64,000 bases of DNA from the NCBI GenBank assembly GCA_030272155.1, contig CP126200.1:4650001-4714000 (forward strand). The letters are read 5' to 3'. Shown here piece by piece: positions 22,744-32,871 of the stretch. A program made the translations under genes and the position numbers. The stretch's first letter is position 1. Each line of letters starts with the position of its first letter. This DNA is from Tetradesmus obliquus. Taxonomy: Eukaryota; Chlorophyta; Chlorophyceae; Sphaeropleales; Scenedesmaceae. Under the pieces are notes generated by a model. That model was not told the origin of the DNA, ran no database searches, and saw only the letters and a list, made by a program, of their open reading frames with translations.

Positions 22744-25700
22744 CTCTCAACTGCAGCGCGTGGAGCTGCTGTACATGCGCGCCATCTGCTACCACGCGCT
22801 GGGCTATGCCAGGGCAGCGCTGGCTGACTATGAGGCCTGCATGAACTGCAAGCCGCGCGTGGACGAGGGGCCCGCAGGAGAGGAGAGCCGGTGAGACAGC
22901 TGCTGTGCTGCTGCTGCGCCCAGCAATATGATAATGCCGTATCTGGGCTGTCAGCTGTGCACGCCTCCTGTTCACCCCTGTTCACCATCAGCAGGCGTGC
23001 GTTACGATTATTGTGCTGCAGACTTCATCCCTCGCTCAAGCTCAGCTGCCTGCCTGCTGCTGCTGCTGCTTTGCTGTACTGCTGCTGGCCGCACCTCTGC
23101 ATCGCCGTGCGCCATGCCGTGCAGCATGTTCCAGTTCCTGTCCTTCTACCAGCGCGAGATGGCGCTGTTTACCGCGCACAGCCTGGACAGGAGGGCGGCA
23201 GACTTCTGCCTGGACTCGGAGCTCACGCCGCTGTTCAAGGTGCGGCAATGTTTGCTCGCTTATCATGTTTGCATGGTTCATTGCGCATTCCGTTAAAGCT
23301 GCGGGCAGCAGGGTGTGATGCGTAGATAATGTTGGCCGCCGTTCAAGATGCGCTTCGCGCGCTGCCTTCACTAGGCATGGGTTCGCTTGCCTGCTGTGCT
23401 GCTCTGGTGCACTGAAGTGCCTATTAGTCTGAGCTGCTTGCTTGCCAATCCCGTTTGTCTGCACGGGGCCACCTGTTGAGTCGAACCAGCAGTGCTGAAT
23501 GTCATGGGTTGCTGCTTGGGCAAAGCTCGGCAAGGGCCTAAAGGTTTTGCATCAAGGTACATTCACTCACCGGCATCGAAAGTGACTCATCTGTGTTCCT
23601 GCCGTGGCCCTGCAGGAGTGCTGGTGCAAGAAGGGCGCCCGAAGCCCCGAGCTCATCACCTGCTTGTATCCCTTTCACAGAGCAAATTTTGTGTCATTGT
23701 ATCACAGGAGTCATCCTCACTGCCATGCTGTGCAGGAGTGCTGGTGCAAGAAGGGCGTTCTAAGCCCCGAGCTCTTCACCTGCTTGCCATTTCTCTCATA
23801 GAGCCAGTGTTGGTGTCATTCAATAAGAGAAGTCATTTTACTGCCGTGCTGTGCAGGAGTGCTGGTGCAAGAAGGGTGCCCAGAGCCCGCAGCTCTTCAC
23901 CTGCTTGCCGTGCCGCGCCATGCCGCTCATAGTGCAAATGTTGTGTCTTTGTATCACAGAAGTCATTTTCAATGCCGTGCTGTGCAGGAGTGCTGGTGCA
24001 AGAAGGGCGCCCCCAGCCCCGAGCTCTTCACCTCCTACAAGATGCAGCCGGCGCTGCCGGCGGAGCGCAGCAGCGGCAGCGGCCGCGGCAGCAGCAGCGG
24101 CGCGGAAGGTGGCGCAGATGCTGAGCAGGTGGCCGCTCTAACCGCGGCTGCTGACGTGATTGGGCAGCTGCTGCAGAACCACCACCAGGTATGTGTGTGT
24201 ATGTGCTGTGACGCACGTGACTGCGTGTGCAACTGGCTGGCATTGCCTCAGGTGGCCAGGCTTGTACCAGCACTGTGTGCTGTTGGTTTGTTGCTTAGCA
24301 CCCAGGGTCCTGCGTGCGCGTGAGCGTCACAGACAGACAATGTAGTTAACAACGTCATGCCCGACTCATGCACACATTTGCCAGCAGCACAGCACAACAA
24401 ACGCGGCGCTGCTACGGACACCCTCATCGACTCTGCCTGCATGTCTTGCCACAGGGCTTCCTGCCCAACATGCGGCAGCAGTGCGCAGCAGTCCCATGCA
24501 CACACCTTGCAGCATTGCATCCAGCTTCGTGTTCATTCACCCACACCTTATCTTGCCGTCTGCATTGCTATGGCTTATCGCAGGGCTTCCTGCCAAACGT
24601 GCGGCAGCAGCGCGCAGCCGGCTACGCAGCGGCAGAGCTGGCGCAGGCTGTGCGGGCGCTGCTGGCGGAGCGTGCTGCGGGGCGTGAGGGGCTGTGGGTA
24701 AACAGCGAGGGTGCCAGCGGCCAGGGAGGCTGCAGCGGGCGGCACCTGTTCGGCTGGAGGGACGCCATGGACATAGTGGTCAAGTGAGTGCTTGAAGAAG
24801 ACGGGTAAAGAGGGGAAGGATTGCTGCTGTTGTGTTGTGGTTTGCAGTGCTTCCAGTTGTTCAGCTGCTGGAGTGCATACCACTCCAACAACAAAGGTAT
24901 GTTCTCCAGCCCCCACCAGCACACAGAAGCCCATGCAGACACTTATGGGCTTAACTCTGCTGCTGCGCACACGTACCCCCCCTCCCTCCCCCCTCACACA
25001 CACAATGCACCTGCAAACTGTCTGCTGTCGCAGGTGGCGGCAGCTGGCCGAGCCTACTGACCAGGTGGTGTGGGTGGACCTGCTCATTTCCGTTATGTCA
25101 CACAAACCAATGCCCATACACATGCCTTCTGCTGTCTGTCTCCTGCCGCCTGCTTTCATTCCTTGCGCAGGTGGCGGCAGCTGGCCGAGCCAGCAGACCA
25201 GGTGGTGTGGGTGGACCTGCTAGTAACCCATCTCCACGACTCGTATATCAACCCTTTTTTTCTGGTCGAATGTCAACCATGCCTGCTGTCTGCTTGTGCA
25301 GGTGGCGGCAGCTGGCTGAGCCAGCAGACCAGGTGGTGTGGGTGGACCTGCTCACCCCGCGTGAGTTTGAGGCTGGCTTTGGCAGCCACACGCCCATGTT
25401 CAGCGGCCAGACCAAGTGTGTGCGCTACTTCATGAACTTCAACAGAGCGCTGGAGCTGGCCAAGGAGTGCCTGCTGGAGGTGCGTGAGTGATTTGTTTTC
25501 CTTACCTTTGTGTGACGAGTGTGCTGAGTCACTTGGTTTGTGTGCATGCAGCGTTGGTGATGCTGCTTCATGGTGCCTGATGTGTGTGCGCGGTTTTGCG
25601 TTGTGTTCATGTTCAGCGGCCAGACCAAGTGCGTGCGCTACTTCATGAACTTCAACAGAGCACTGGAGCTGGCCAAGGAGTGCCTGCTGGAGGTGCGTGA

Positions 25701-28700
25701 GTGATTTGTTTTCCTTACCTTTGTGTGACGAGCGTGCTGAGTCACTTGGTTTGTGTGCATGCAGCGTTGGTGATGCTGCTTCACGGTGCCCTGTTGTGTG
25801 TGCGTGGCTTTGCTTTGTGGTCATGTTCAGTTGCTAGACCAAGTGTGTGCGCTACTTCATGAACTTCAACAGAGCACTGGAGCTGGCCAAGGAGTGCCTG
25901 CTGGAGGTGCGCATTTGCGTACCCCAACCAAAAAGCTGCATATGCGTAGCTTCGTGCTCGGAGTGCAACACGATTGTGTGACATGATGCGTGTACATGCA
26001 GCATGCAGCCTTGATGGCCCTCTACTGCTTGCCGATATTTCAATGGCTGGGCGAGCCCCTCAACCCTGCTCAGTCCTGCTAAATCCTGCTGAACCATGCT
26101 GAACTCAACGTTGAAATGCACCTTCCAAATGCCGCAGAAGGGCCACGCGTACGATGCGCAGAACCGCGAGGTGGGGCTGGGCGGCGAGGACAAGCAGGAG
26201 GCGGTGCGCAAGGCGCGCAGCGCGCTGGAGCTGTACAGGGTCATCGGGTGAGTGCCTGTTTTTTTGCTTGACTTGTTTTTGAGTGGACTTTCAGGCTATA
26301 TCTCAAACTCCAACACAGGAGCTGGACAGCACAGCGCGCTGGAGCTGTACAGGGTCATTGGGTGAGTGACTGCTTGCTTGTGTAACGTAGCATCATGTAA
26401 CACTTCAGCAGGAGCTGCTCGCCTGTGTGGTGATGTGACACAGCAGCTGGGCAGCGCAGCGCGCTGGAGCTGTACAGGGCCATTGGGTGAGTGGCTGCTG
26501 CGAGATTTTTTCAATGTTACTGCCAATGAAGCATAGCAACTATGCCACTGACTGCACGACCTAGAGCGGGAGATTCAGAAGGACTGCTCGATGTGATTAT
26601 GATTGCTTGATGCTGCCTCTGCGTTGTGCACTGCTGAGGATCCGCCTGCATGTCTTCATAGTCTGGTTATAACCTGGGCTGTGGTGGCTCTTTTGTCTGC
26701 AGGCAGGACAGCTGGGTGGTGGTGCCGCTGCATAGCCTACACAAGGCACAGCAGCAGCAGCAGCAAGGCAGCTCTCCGGCAGCCGCCGCCAGCAACGGCA
26801 ACACCAGCAGCAGTCGCCCCGGCACCAGCGGCAGCAGCAGGCCTGGCAGCAGCAGCGGCAGCAGCAGCAGGGCGGCACCTAAGCGCATTTCAGATGCGAT
26901 GGTGCCCCCGCTGTGCATTGAAGGCACACGGCTGACACTGGTGAAGGTGCCAAACCAGCCTGATGCAGTGGAGTTCAGCATCAGGACCCCTGTCACGCCA
27001 CCACGGTGCGCTCTGCTCGGTCCGTGCTGCACTCACTGCAAGGTTGTCAGCAAGCGACTGTATGATCATTCTCTTTGAAAGGAGGCTGCAGGATCCAAGG
27101 ACTGCGTGTGCATACCTGCTTCAGCAACGGTGCGTAGTCTGCCGCAGATTGATGCAATTGACTTGACATCTGCTGGTGCTGCTGCTGCTGCTGCTGCCAG
27201 GTGGCGCGAGTTTGACGCTGAGCTGGAGGCAGCGTGGGAGCGGCTGATTGATGCGATGCTGCGCGGCGACAAGCCGGCAGCAGCAGCAGCCATCCTGTGC
27301 TACGCCTACTACTGGTACAACTTCATGCCGCTGGCGCGTGGCACTGCTGCTGTGGGCTACACCACCATGCTGGGGCTGTTCTGGGCGGCAGGCATGCCCA
27401 TCAGCCAGCCCATCCCCACAGACTACCAGGTGCGCAATCTATGTGTTTGTTACTTTGTTATTGTTACGGTTGGCAGCTGGGTTGATGGCAGACACAGCAG
27501 CTGCGCGCATGCCCATCAGCCAGCCCATCCCCACAGACTACCAGGTGCGCATTCGATGTGTTTGTTATGTCTGTTATGTTTGTTATTGTGACGGTTGGCA
27601 GCTGGGTTGATGGCAGACACAGCAGCTGCCTGCATGCCCATCAGCCAGCCCATCCCCACAGACTACCAGGTGCGCATTTGATGTTTTTGTTATGTTTGTT
27701 ATGTTTGTCATTGTTACAGTTGCCAGCTGGGTTGATGGCAGACACAGCAGCTGCCTGCATGCCCGTCAGTCAGCCCATCCCCACAGACTTCTAGGTATGG
27801 CCGGCAGCAGCAGCAGCAGGAACTGCGCACCTCATTCTGCATGAACCCACATGTAACTATGCTCTCTGTAAACAACTAGTATCTGGGGATCGGTCGGTTT
27901 CTGTTTACATCGGCTGAATCATGGGGGGGGGAGGCTGGTTTTCAGATAGCTTGGCGTGTCAGCGGATGCCATACTCAACTGGGTGGCATGCCTAAAGGTT
28001 GTTTGACGCTGGTTTTTGTGGCAGCTGGGGTGAGCAGGGTGTGCTGCTGACGCAGAAGCAGAAGCAACACCTGCCTGTGCCTGGCCTCTGTCGCCTTCTG
28101 TGGGGCGACTGCAGTGGCCAGGCATGGCAGGGATGCTTCTGCTCCGCACACTACTGACACCAATCTTGTGCAGCAGAACAGCTCAATCGCGCGTGCGCCT
28201 GCGCATTGAGCTGTGTAGCGTAGCTAGTGTGCTGTGCACTGCTGTTGCAACAGCATCTGCTGTGCAGCTGGCATGCATCCTTCGCGCTGTGCTGCTGTTG
28301 CCATTCTGGTTGGCGCAGGGAAGCGCCAGCATGCACGATACAAACAAAGTGTAACTGAGAGATGTTATGGGTGGTGCATCATCGCCCACCGGGTGGTCCT
28401 CAGGCCATGCATGTGGTGCATATGTGCAACCCTGATCGCCACATCTCTCAAGCTCTGCGCTGCGGACACTGAGCTTCAGCACTCTCAAGGTGGATGCTGT
28501 GCTGCCACAATGTGCTGTTGGTGTGCAGGTGGACTGGGAGGCGATCTTGGCAAAGCACCCGCAGCAGTTCATCGACCGGCTGTCGCGCTGGTTTGTGCCC
28601 GAGGATGCGCTGCCTGTGCCTCCCCTGCCATCCACATCAGCAAGCAGCAGCAGCAGCAGCGCTGGCGCTAGCCCTGCGGCCTCGCCGCGCGGCGGCAGCA

Positions 28701-28846
28701 GCAGCAGCAGCAGCAGCAGCAACAAAGTGGTTGCTGCTGCCAAGGCACTGCCAGATGTGCAGCAGATGCCTGCTGTCGCTGAAGTGCTGGCGACGCTGAG
28801 GCAGCGCCTGAAAGCGCTGAATGGCCCTGATGCAAAGCCAGTGTAG
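17638..28846 (+). CDS. SRFR1/TTC13-type tetratricopeptide-repeat protein
   Basis: Orthologue-like to plant SUPPRESSOR OF RPS4-RLD1 (a negative regulator of immune signalling that scaffolds via TPRs) and animal TTC13. Seventeen exons: 17638-17835, 17996-18085, 18698-19357, 19921-20087, 20588-20742, 21243-21334, 21806-21979, 22169-22303, 22757-22890, 23125-23239, 23988-24188, 24584-24783, 25302-25479, 26138-26247, 26703-27005, 27201-27429, 28529-28846; every joint keeps phase, 1152 residues (Arabidopsis SRFR1 is about 1050). N-terminal TPRs (DFSGAVKVLDEAI, DYDAVLALMPSNVNALLRKG), a long Ala/Ser/Gln-rich insert about residues 100-315, more TPRs (AVADFTKAIEIEPR, AVKELAKATELDPSN, AYEKAIELAPQMKEAWLNLG), then the family-specific C-terminus: FLSFYQREMALF, GFLPNVRQQRAAG, FGSHTPMFSGQTKCVRYF, and YYWYNFMPLARG at about 1007-1018. 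Gene size is inflated by introns rich in exon echoes. Candidate TGTAA signals at 29352 and 29463. Confidence 0.93.
19462..19860 (+). repeat. Four acceptor-side echoes of SRFR1-like exon 19921-20087
   Basis: INGGQVEQAEALLDSILASN-type coding starts recur at about 19463, 19544, 19688 and 19799 before the real exon at 19921. The first two keep QAEALL; the fourth has a deletion and frameshift (GGQRSVSRR). Each follows an AG. A CTG-rich, TTTGCAG-like intron end is copied with them. Confidence 0.9.
20415..20450 (+). repeat. Echo of the start of SRFR1-like exon 20588-20742
   Basis: CAG followed by TACCCGGACACC and AAGAACGC duplicates the exon start (YPDTYKR) about 165 bases upstream; similarity is lost after about 30 bases. 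Confidence 0.75.
20880..20976 (+). repeat. Donor-side echo of SRFR1-like exon 20588-20742
   Basis: GALADLE...LLAELPAGAADAAGGPADCHA coding sequence, ending GCAG|GTGTG like the real exon, follows it by 140 bases. A small deletion removes the KAAQ part. Confidence 0.85.
21398..21612 (+). repeat. Donor-side echo of exon 21243-21334 and acceptor-side echo of exon 21806-21979
   Basis: AKATELHPSNAQ|GTGCGC at about 21400-21440 copies the preceding exon's end; GVEFLGLGGISMGDIRKSC at about 21555-21611, after a CAG, copies the following exon's start (AWNYLGLGRVSMGDIREGC). One intron thus carries an echo from each side. Confidence 0.85.
22381..22425 (+). repeat. Donor-side echo of SRFR1-like exon 22169-22303
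   Basis: Codes for IKVLDKALGFKREHQ and ends CAG|GTGAGG; the real exon ends IKVLDKALGFKREDQ|GTGGGG. Nearly identical over 43 bases. Confidence 0.9.
22569..22710 (+). repeat. Two acceptor-side echoes of SRFR1-like exon 22757-22890, with CTG tracts
   Basis: RVELL(F/Y)M(H/R)A(I/T)CI coding starts at about 22573 and 22660, each after GCAG and each followed by CACCTCAACTTG and a (CTG)n run, precede the real exon at 22757. The unit of about 87-97 bases contains exon start, an AC-rich linker and CTG tract. Confidence 0.9.
23614..23905 (+). repeat. Three acceptor-side echoes of SRFR1-like exon 23988-24188
   Basis: ECWCKKGA(R/V/Q)SP(E/Q)L(I/F)TC coding starts at about 23615, 23735 and 23857 precede the real exon at 23988 (ECWCKKGAPSPELFTSY). 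All follow TG(C)TGCAG and all keep frame for 17 codons. The period is 120-131 bases, so a complete intron-end-plus-exon-start unit is tandemly repeated four times. Confidence 0.93.
24454..24490 (+). repeat. Acceptor-side echo of SRFR1-like exon 24584-24783
   Basis: CACAG followed by GFLPNMRQQCA codons duplicates the exon start GFLPNVRQQRA 130 bases upstream. Confidence 0.85.
25034..25222 (+). repeat. Two acceptor-side echoes of SRFR1-like exon 25302-25479
   Basis: WRQLAEP(T/A)DQVVWVDLL coding starts at 25035 and 25172 precede the real exon at 25302, each after GCAG and in the same frame, about 130-137 bases apart. They are nearly perfect copies of the first 17 codons. Confidence 0.93.
25612..25912 (+). 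repeat. Two donor-side echoes of SRFR1-like exon 25302-25479
   Basis: The exon end (QTKCVRYFMNFNRALELAKE...LLEV) is repeated at about 25616-25691 and 25836-25905, each ending GAG|GTGCG. The intron between real end and first copy is also duplicated almost verbatim (TGATTTGTTTTCCTTACC), giving a unit of about 214 bases. The same exon therefore has echoes on both sides. Confidence 0.93.
26326..26487 (+). repeat. Two donor-side echoes of SRFR1-like exon 26138-26247
   Basis: SALELYR(V/A)IG coding ends recur at 26328-26361 and 26457-26487, each running into GGGTGAGTG(A/G)CTG as in the original. Preceding AG dinucleotides make short exon-like units. Confidence 0.88.
27430..27800 (+). repeat. Three donor-side echoes of SRFR1-like exon 27201-27429
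   Basis: MPISQPIPTDYQ coding ends at about 27508-27543, 27633-27669 and 27758-27793 follow the real one. The unit (115-125 bases) includes the donor, a T/G-rich intron start and a GTTGATGGCAGACACAGC stretch. The last copy has TTCTAGGTATG instead of TACCAGGTGCG, so its donor has changed. Confidence 0.9.
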
Positions 28847-29512
28847 GCTCACTGGATATGCATGATAGCAATTTAGGTGCTGCTGCCAGGGCTGATGGAA
28901 CAGCTGGCAGCGTGCTGGCGTGCAGCAGTGAGGAGAGCGGGTCAGTTGCTGCGGTGTGGTGGTGGTGCCGTGCGGTGCGGTCCTGTCTGAGAGCATGCAT
29001 GACCTTGCAAAGTGCATGTGCTTTGCGAGCAGCGCAGATTGTCGGTCACTCGTAGGTGGTGTGCATGTGTTTGAAATGGAAAGCATATGCACAAGCAGCG
29101 TACGTCCATGGAGGTTCAGGTGATGCAAGGTGAACGTTGTCCCAGCGGTCTGAGAGCCAGCTGCATTCAAAGCTCTCTATGTGCAGCGCTGCTTTAAATG
29201 GTACGCCGTGGGCGACGGGTGTGCAGGCACTTGCTGTTTCGCTTGCTTCGCAAGTTTTGCGCATCAGTGTGGCTGTGCCAGGATGCGTGCTGTGTTGGCA
29301 GAGGGGCATCACATTCAACACGGTGTGCTCGTCTGCACTGCAACATTGTGCTGTAACAGCGCAGGTGGTGTTGCCCGTGCCAGATGCCCCTGCAGGTCTC
29401 TGTGTTCGCGTCACCATGTCCTTGAATGGCGCAGAACCAACCTTATCAGTGTTTGCTTAGCATGTAAAAAGAGCAAAAAACACGTAGTGCGCCGAAGAAG
29501 AGGGGTTACACG
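28847..29512. other. Intergenic region after the SRFR1-like gene
   Basis: 3'UTR with TGTAA at 29352-29356 and 29463-29467, then an imperfect tandem repeat (GAAGAAGAGGGGTTACACGG, two units near 29492-29562) directly in front of the reverse-transcriptase fragment. No other coding sequence is supported. Confidence 0.5.
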
Positions 29513-30325
29513 GTGTGCACACTTGGTGCGGCGGAAGAAGAAGAGGGGTTACACGGTGTGCACAGGCAACTACGTTGCAACGAGCAGTGCAGTGCTGCCA
29601 AGCTAGAAGCTGTGGTACAGCAGCAGAGTGCCTACTGGCCTGCAATCTATAAACGCTTTATGAATGATGGCTTTTGTCTGTGGGAGCAGGATTACGCCAG
29701 CCTTTTGCTGTTCCTGCAAGCACTCAACAGCACACTGCCCAACATACGGCTGACTTGGCAGGTCAGCCACACCAGCATACATTATATGGACATCACTATC
29801 AGCAAGTGCATGGACTCTGCTGGTCCCTCAGTGGGTTTTGAAGTTACCACATACCAAAAACCCCACAACCAGTACATGTATATTCCCTGGCACTCATTTC
29901 ACAGGCCAGGCATGTACAAGGGTTTCATCAAGGCAGAACTGCAGCGTTATGCTGTTACTAATACACTGCCTGGTGACTTTCAACGCATGAAAACTCTGTT
30001 CATGAACAGGCTGTTGGACAGAGGTTACCCAGCACGCCAGCTGCAAAGCTGGTTTGCTGCTGTGGATCATTCATGCCGCACTGCACTGCTCAGCCGCCCG
30101 CCAGGCAGACGGCAGCAGCGTAGAGGTGATGCCCCAGTGCTTGTCTTGCCTAATGGGCAGTTTGAGATGATAGCACGTATTGGTGTGGTGATGAACCGCG
30201 TGTATGCGCAGTACAAACATCACCCAGAGGTGTCACGGATATTTGGGGGCCCTGCAGCACGTGTTGTAGTTGCCTACACCAAACACAAATCCATTGCATC
30301 GCGCCTGATTCGCGCGCGGCACTGA
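29513..30325 (+). mobile_element. Penelope-like retroelement fragment (C-terminal reverse transcriptase), truncated
   Basis: Reads as the palm end and thumb of a Penelope-like element reverse transcriptase. Visible: AIYKRFMNDGFCLWE at the position of the family's (K)RY.DD.F..W catalytic motif, HYMDITISK, TYQKPHNQYMYIPWHSFHRPG (the K-P-x-x-x-x-x-Y...S-x-H-P-like run), RLLDRGYPARQLQSWF and a C-terminal AYTKHKSIASRLIRARH, like the family's YK...L...LVRA. The catalytic box reads FMND rather than YxDD, so one metal-binding Asp is Asn. Fingers and the first palm motifs upstream, and a GIY-YIG endonuclease downstream, are missing. The 270-codon frame is otherwise open, and its codon use lacks the CAG bias of its neighbours. 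Dead copy, in my reading; a hAT- or LINE-type origin fits less well. Confidence 0.75.
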
Positions 30326-31336
30326 AGTTTAAGTGCCTTGCATATGCTTGCATTTACCATGCTTGCATGCTGCTTGCCTTGCATGATCACATCACATGGC
30401 AGCACCGTACTTTCACTGCCAGAGGCAGTACACGTACAGCTGGCACTGTCAGTGTCGTTGTCAGCTGTACTGCTCGTTCGTGAGCACCTATATACTTAGC
30501 CTTGCACGCATGTGGTCTACCAGGATCTGATGAGGCTGTCAAAAGCCGAAACTATAGTTTCCAAAAGCCGAAACTATAGCTAGTCATCCTTGTTAAGGAC
30601 TTCACGTTCGTCTAAGGCTCCTTACGTACCGCTGCCTGGGTCGCTGACAACCACTTGCTTGTTTACAATCGTAGTGCGCTTTTGTTTGTGTTTGTTACAC
30701 ATGGGGCCCAGGCAATTCCAGCCTCTTGAACTGGCATATCATGCGCCTTAGTGTATGTTACACATGGGGGCCAGGCAATTCCAGCCTCTTGAACTGGCGT
30801 ATCAAACCAGCCAGGTAGGGTTTCAAGTCCAACTCCGTCCCCCCCCACCATTTCGACGGAACAGCAAGTCTGCAGCCTCACTGCCCGCCTAGCAAAATGA
30901 CCACAATGCTGCAGCAAAACCGAGTGGTCGCCTCCAAGGGACAGCATGGCATGGCAAGCAAGCATGTAAGCGCATAGCATGATAGAGCATGCAAGCAACG
31001 CTGACAGAGACCTGGCTGCAACACCACACTGCTGTTGCTGCATGACAAGCACTAGGCTGCACTACATCCAAGCAAAAAGAAACCACTCCTACCGCTGCAA
31101 CTAGCTAAGCTGACCTACAAAAAACAAAAAAACCACTCCTACCGCTGACTACATGCAGCAACTCCACCGCATGGCGCCGGGTTGAGAGAGGTGGGGGAGA
31201 GAGAGGTAACTAAACCGAGAGAGAGGTCTGTTACAGGTAACTAAACCGGGTTCGATACCCCTATCTATATATTCGACGAATATATTTTGCAGCAAAGCAG
31301 GCTGCAGCATCATCACCCGGAGTGACCCGCTTGGGC
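30326..31336. other. Intergenic region with small direct repeats
   Basis: Near 30540-30580 a 20-base unit (AAAAGCCGAAACTATAG core) occurs twice in tandem. At about 30690-30740 and 30752-30803 a block with TTACACATGGGG and CAATTCCAGCCTCTTGAACTGG is duplicated. A GAGAGAGGT stretch and a T-arm-like GGGTTCGATACCCC at 31249-31262 lie just before the tRNA. No gene seen. Confidence 0.6.
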
Positions 31337-31408
31337 GGGAACTTGGTCTAGTGGTATGATTCTCGCTTTGGGTGCGAGAGGTCGCGGGTTCGATTCCCGC
31401 AGTTCCCC
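31337..31408 (+). tRNA. tRNA-Pro (anticodon TGG)
   Basis: Cloverleaf folds without intron: acceptor GGGAACT/AGTTCCC (31337-31343 with 31401-31407), discriminator C, D-arm with GGTCTAGTGGTATGAT, anticodon stem CTCGC/GCGAG around loop TTTGGGT (anticodon TGG), T-arm GCGGG/CCCGC with TTCGATT. The body is nearly that of plant nuclear tRNA-Pro. Internal A and B boxes are intact and a run of T about two bases after the gene is the Pol III terminator. CCA is not encoded, as expected for a nuclear gene. Confidence 0.96.
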
Positions 31409-31425
31409 GGTTTTTTTTTTTATTA
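31409..31425 (+). terminator. Pol III poly-T terminator of tRNA-Pro
   Basis: An uninterrupted run of eleven T starts right after the discriminator and two G residues. Confidence 0.85.
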
Positions 31426-32490
31426 GTTCAAAGACAATGTTGCAAACAAACGTCTTGCTCCATCCACCTTGTAAGTCTAATTGTCGAGAATGTATTGGGC
31501 AGAGCACAGGATCCACGTTGGGCTGTGTTCCTAGCACAGCTGCTGTTGCAGAGGACGGGCCTAACTGCCGCACCAGTGTAGCCAGTGCACGATGGCCCAA
31601 CGCAGCATCATAGCAATGTCTTACTCTGTCGTTTGGATCCTGGCTTTGTCTAGAATTTGTCATTCTACTCCATGGCTGCTGTTGCAGAGGACACAACAGC
31701 GTTCTGTAACAAAAACTCTGCCTGCCCGCTGCTACCTGCATGCATTGAACACTTCTATGTCATATCTGTGATGCACAATGCCTAATGCTTTGCTTTTTTG
31801 CTGTATTGTGATGTCACCCCGAGTGTCATGACTGGACCCTACACCACGGTCTACCCAGGACTACTTGAAGACCGGGGGGCAGGGGTCACAGGTGGTCCCG
31901 CCCATGGACCCCTAACGACCCTGCCCTGTAACCTTCTCTGCGCCTACAGGTATGTCTATCGCTTGATGCCATGTTGCCGAGCAGTCGTGCCTACATGAAC
32001 AGCCCACTTGGAGTGCCAGGAGACTTTGGCGGGGGTCTTCTGGCTCAGCATTGCTTGAAGGTATGCCTATTGCATGACAGTGGTACTGGGCAGCTGTGCC
32101 TGCGTGATCAGCCCACTTGGAGCGCCAGAAGCCTTCGGGCAGGGGGGCTTCTGGTCCAGCATTGCTTTCGGTTGTGCATTTACCATGCCTAAAACTGTCA
32201 TATTACACAGCGGCGGGCCTAAACTGCTGCACCAGTAGGAGCCAGTGCACGATGGCCCAACGCAGCATCATAGCAATGTCTTACTCCATGGCTCCCTATG
32301 ACATGGATTCCTGGCTGTGACCAGTAGCTGACCAATATGGCAAAAGCCGCCTCCGCCGCACTCCCAGTCTAGCAGCATCAGCGCAGCAAACAATGCGACA
32401 CACTGTTGGCAACCGACGTGCTGGCATCATGTGGTGTGTTGATGCTTAACCACCAAGGTGCTGCCTCATCTACGGACCATTGCGAGTACC
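31426..32490. repeat. Intergenic region with dispersed and tandem duplications
   Basis: A block around GCACGATGGCCCAACGCAGC at 31560-31625 recurs at 32218-32284. At 31985-32070 and 32108-32175 a unit with CCCACTTGGAG(T/C)GCCAG and AGCATTGCTT is tandemly repeated. No convincing coding sequence; may be a decayed non-autonomous element. Confidence 0.6.
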
Positions 32491-32579
32491 CCATCAGCAC
32501 AAACAGTCCGCAACTGCCCAGTCGCAGACCACAGCAGCACGCGAGCACCACCATTTTATGCTGCATGCCCCCAACCAAC

Positions 32580-32871
32580 CAATTTCTCGTATCACGCTGC
32601 ATGCTGCTGCACGGTCTTGGGCCTGAACACTGCGGCAGCCCACTGCAATCACGCCAGCTGGTTCACTTTCAACAAGGCGCAATTGAATGCCACAGCAGAG
32701 CCAGAGCACCGCCCAAATCACGCCGCATGCTGCATTCATTTCTCGTATCACGCTGCATGCTGCTGCATGGTCTTGGGCCTGAACGTCGCCACAGCCCACT
32801 GCATGCGCGCCGCCTGCTGCATGTTTGTCACCCGCGCTGCATGCTGCTGCGTTCTGTTATCACTCTCAAGA
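32580..32871 (-). repeat. Downstream echoes of the 3' end of the metalloprotease gene
   Basis: On the minus strand the last codons and stop region of the metalloprotease (ATFRPKAMQQHAA, stop) recur at about 32740-32810 and 32585-32660, with shared flanks CTGCATGCTGCTGCA and TTGGGCCTGAAC. So even the terminal exon has echoes, placed in 3' flank rather than an intron. Confidence 0.8.

Noticed and set aside
31313..31741. Minus-strand open frame containing RESNPRPLAPKARII
   Set aside because: This peptide is the antisense of the tRNA-Pro gene, an artefact common in frame translations; no other coding signal.
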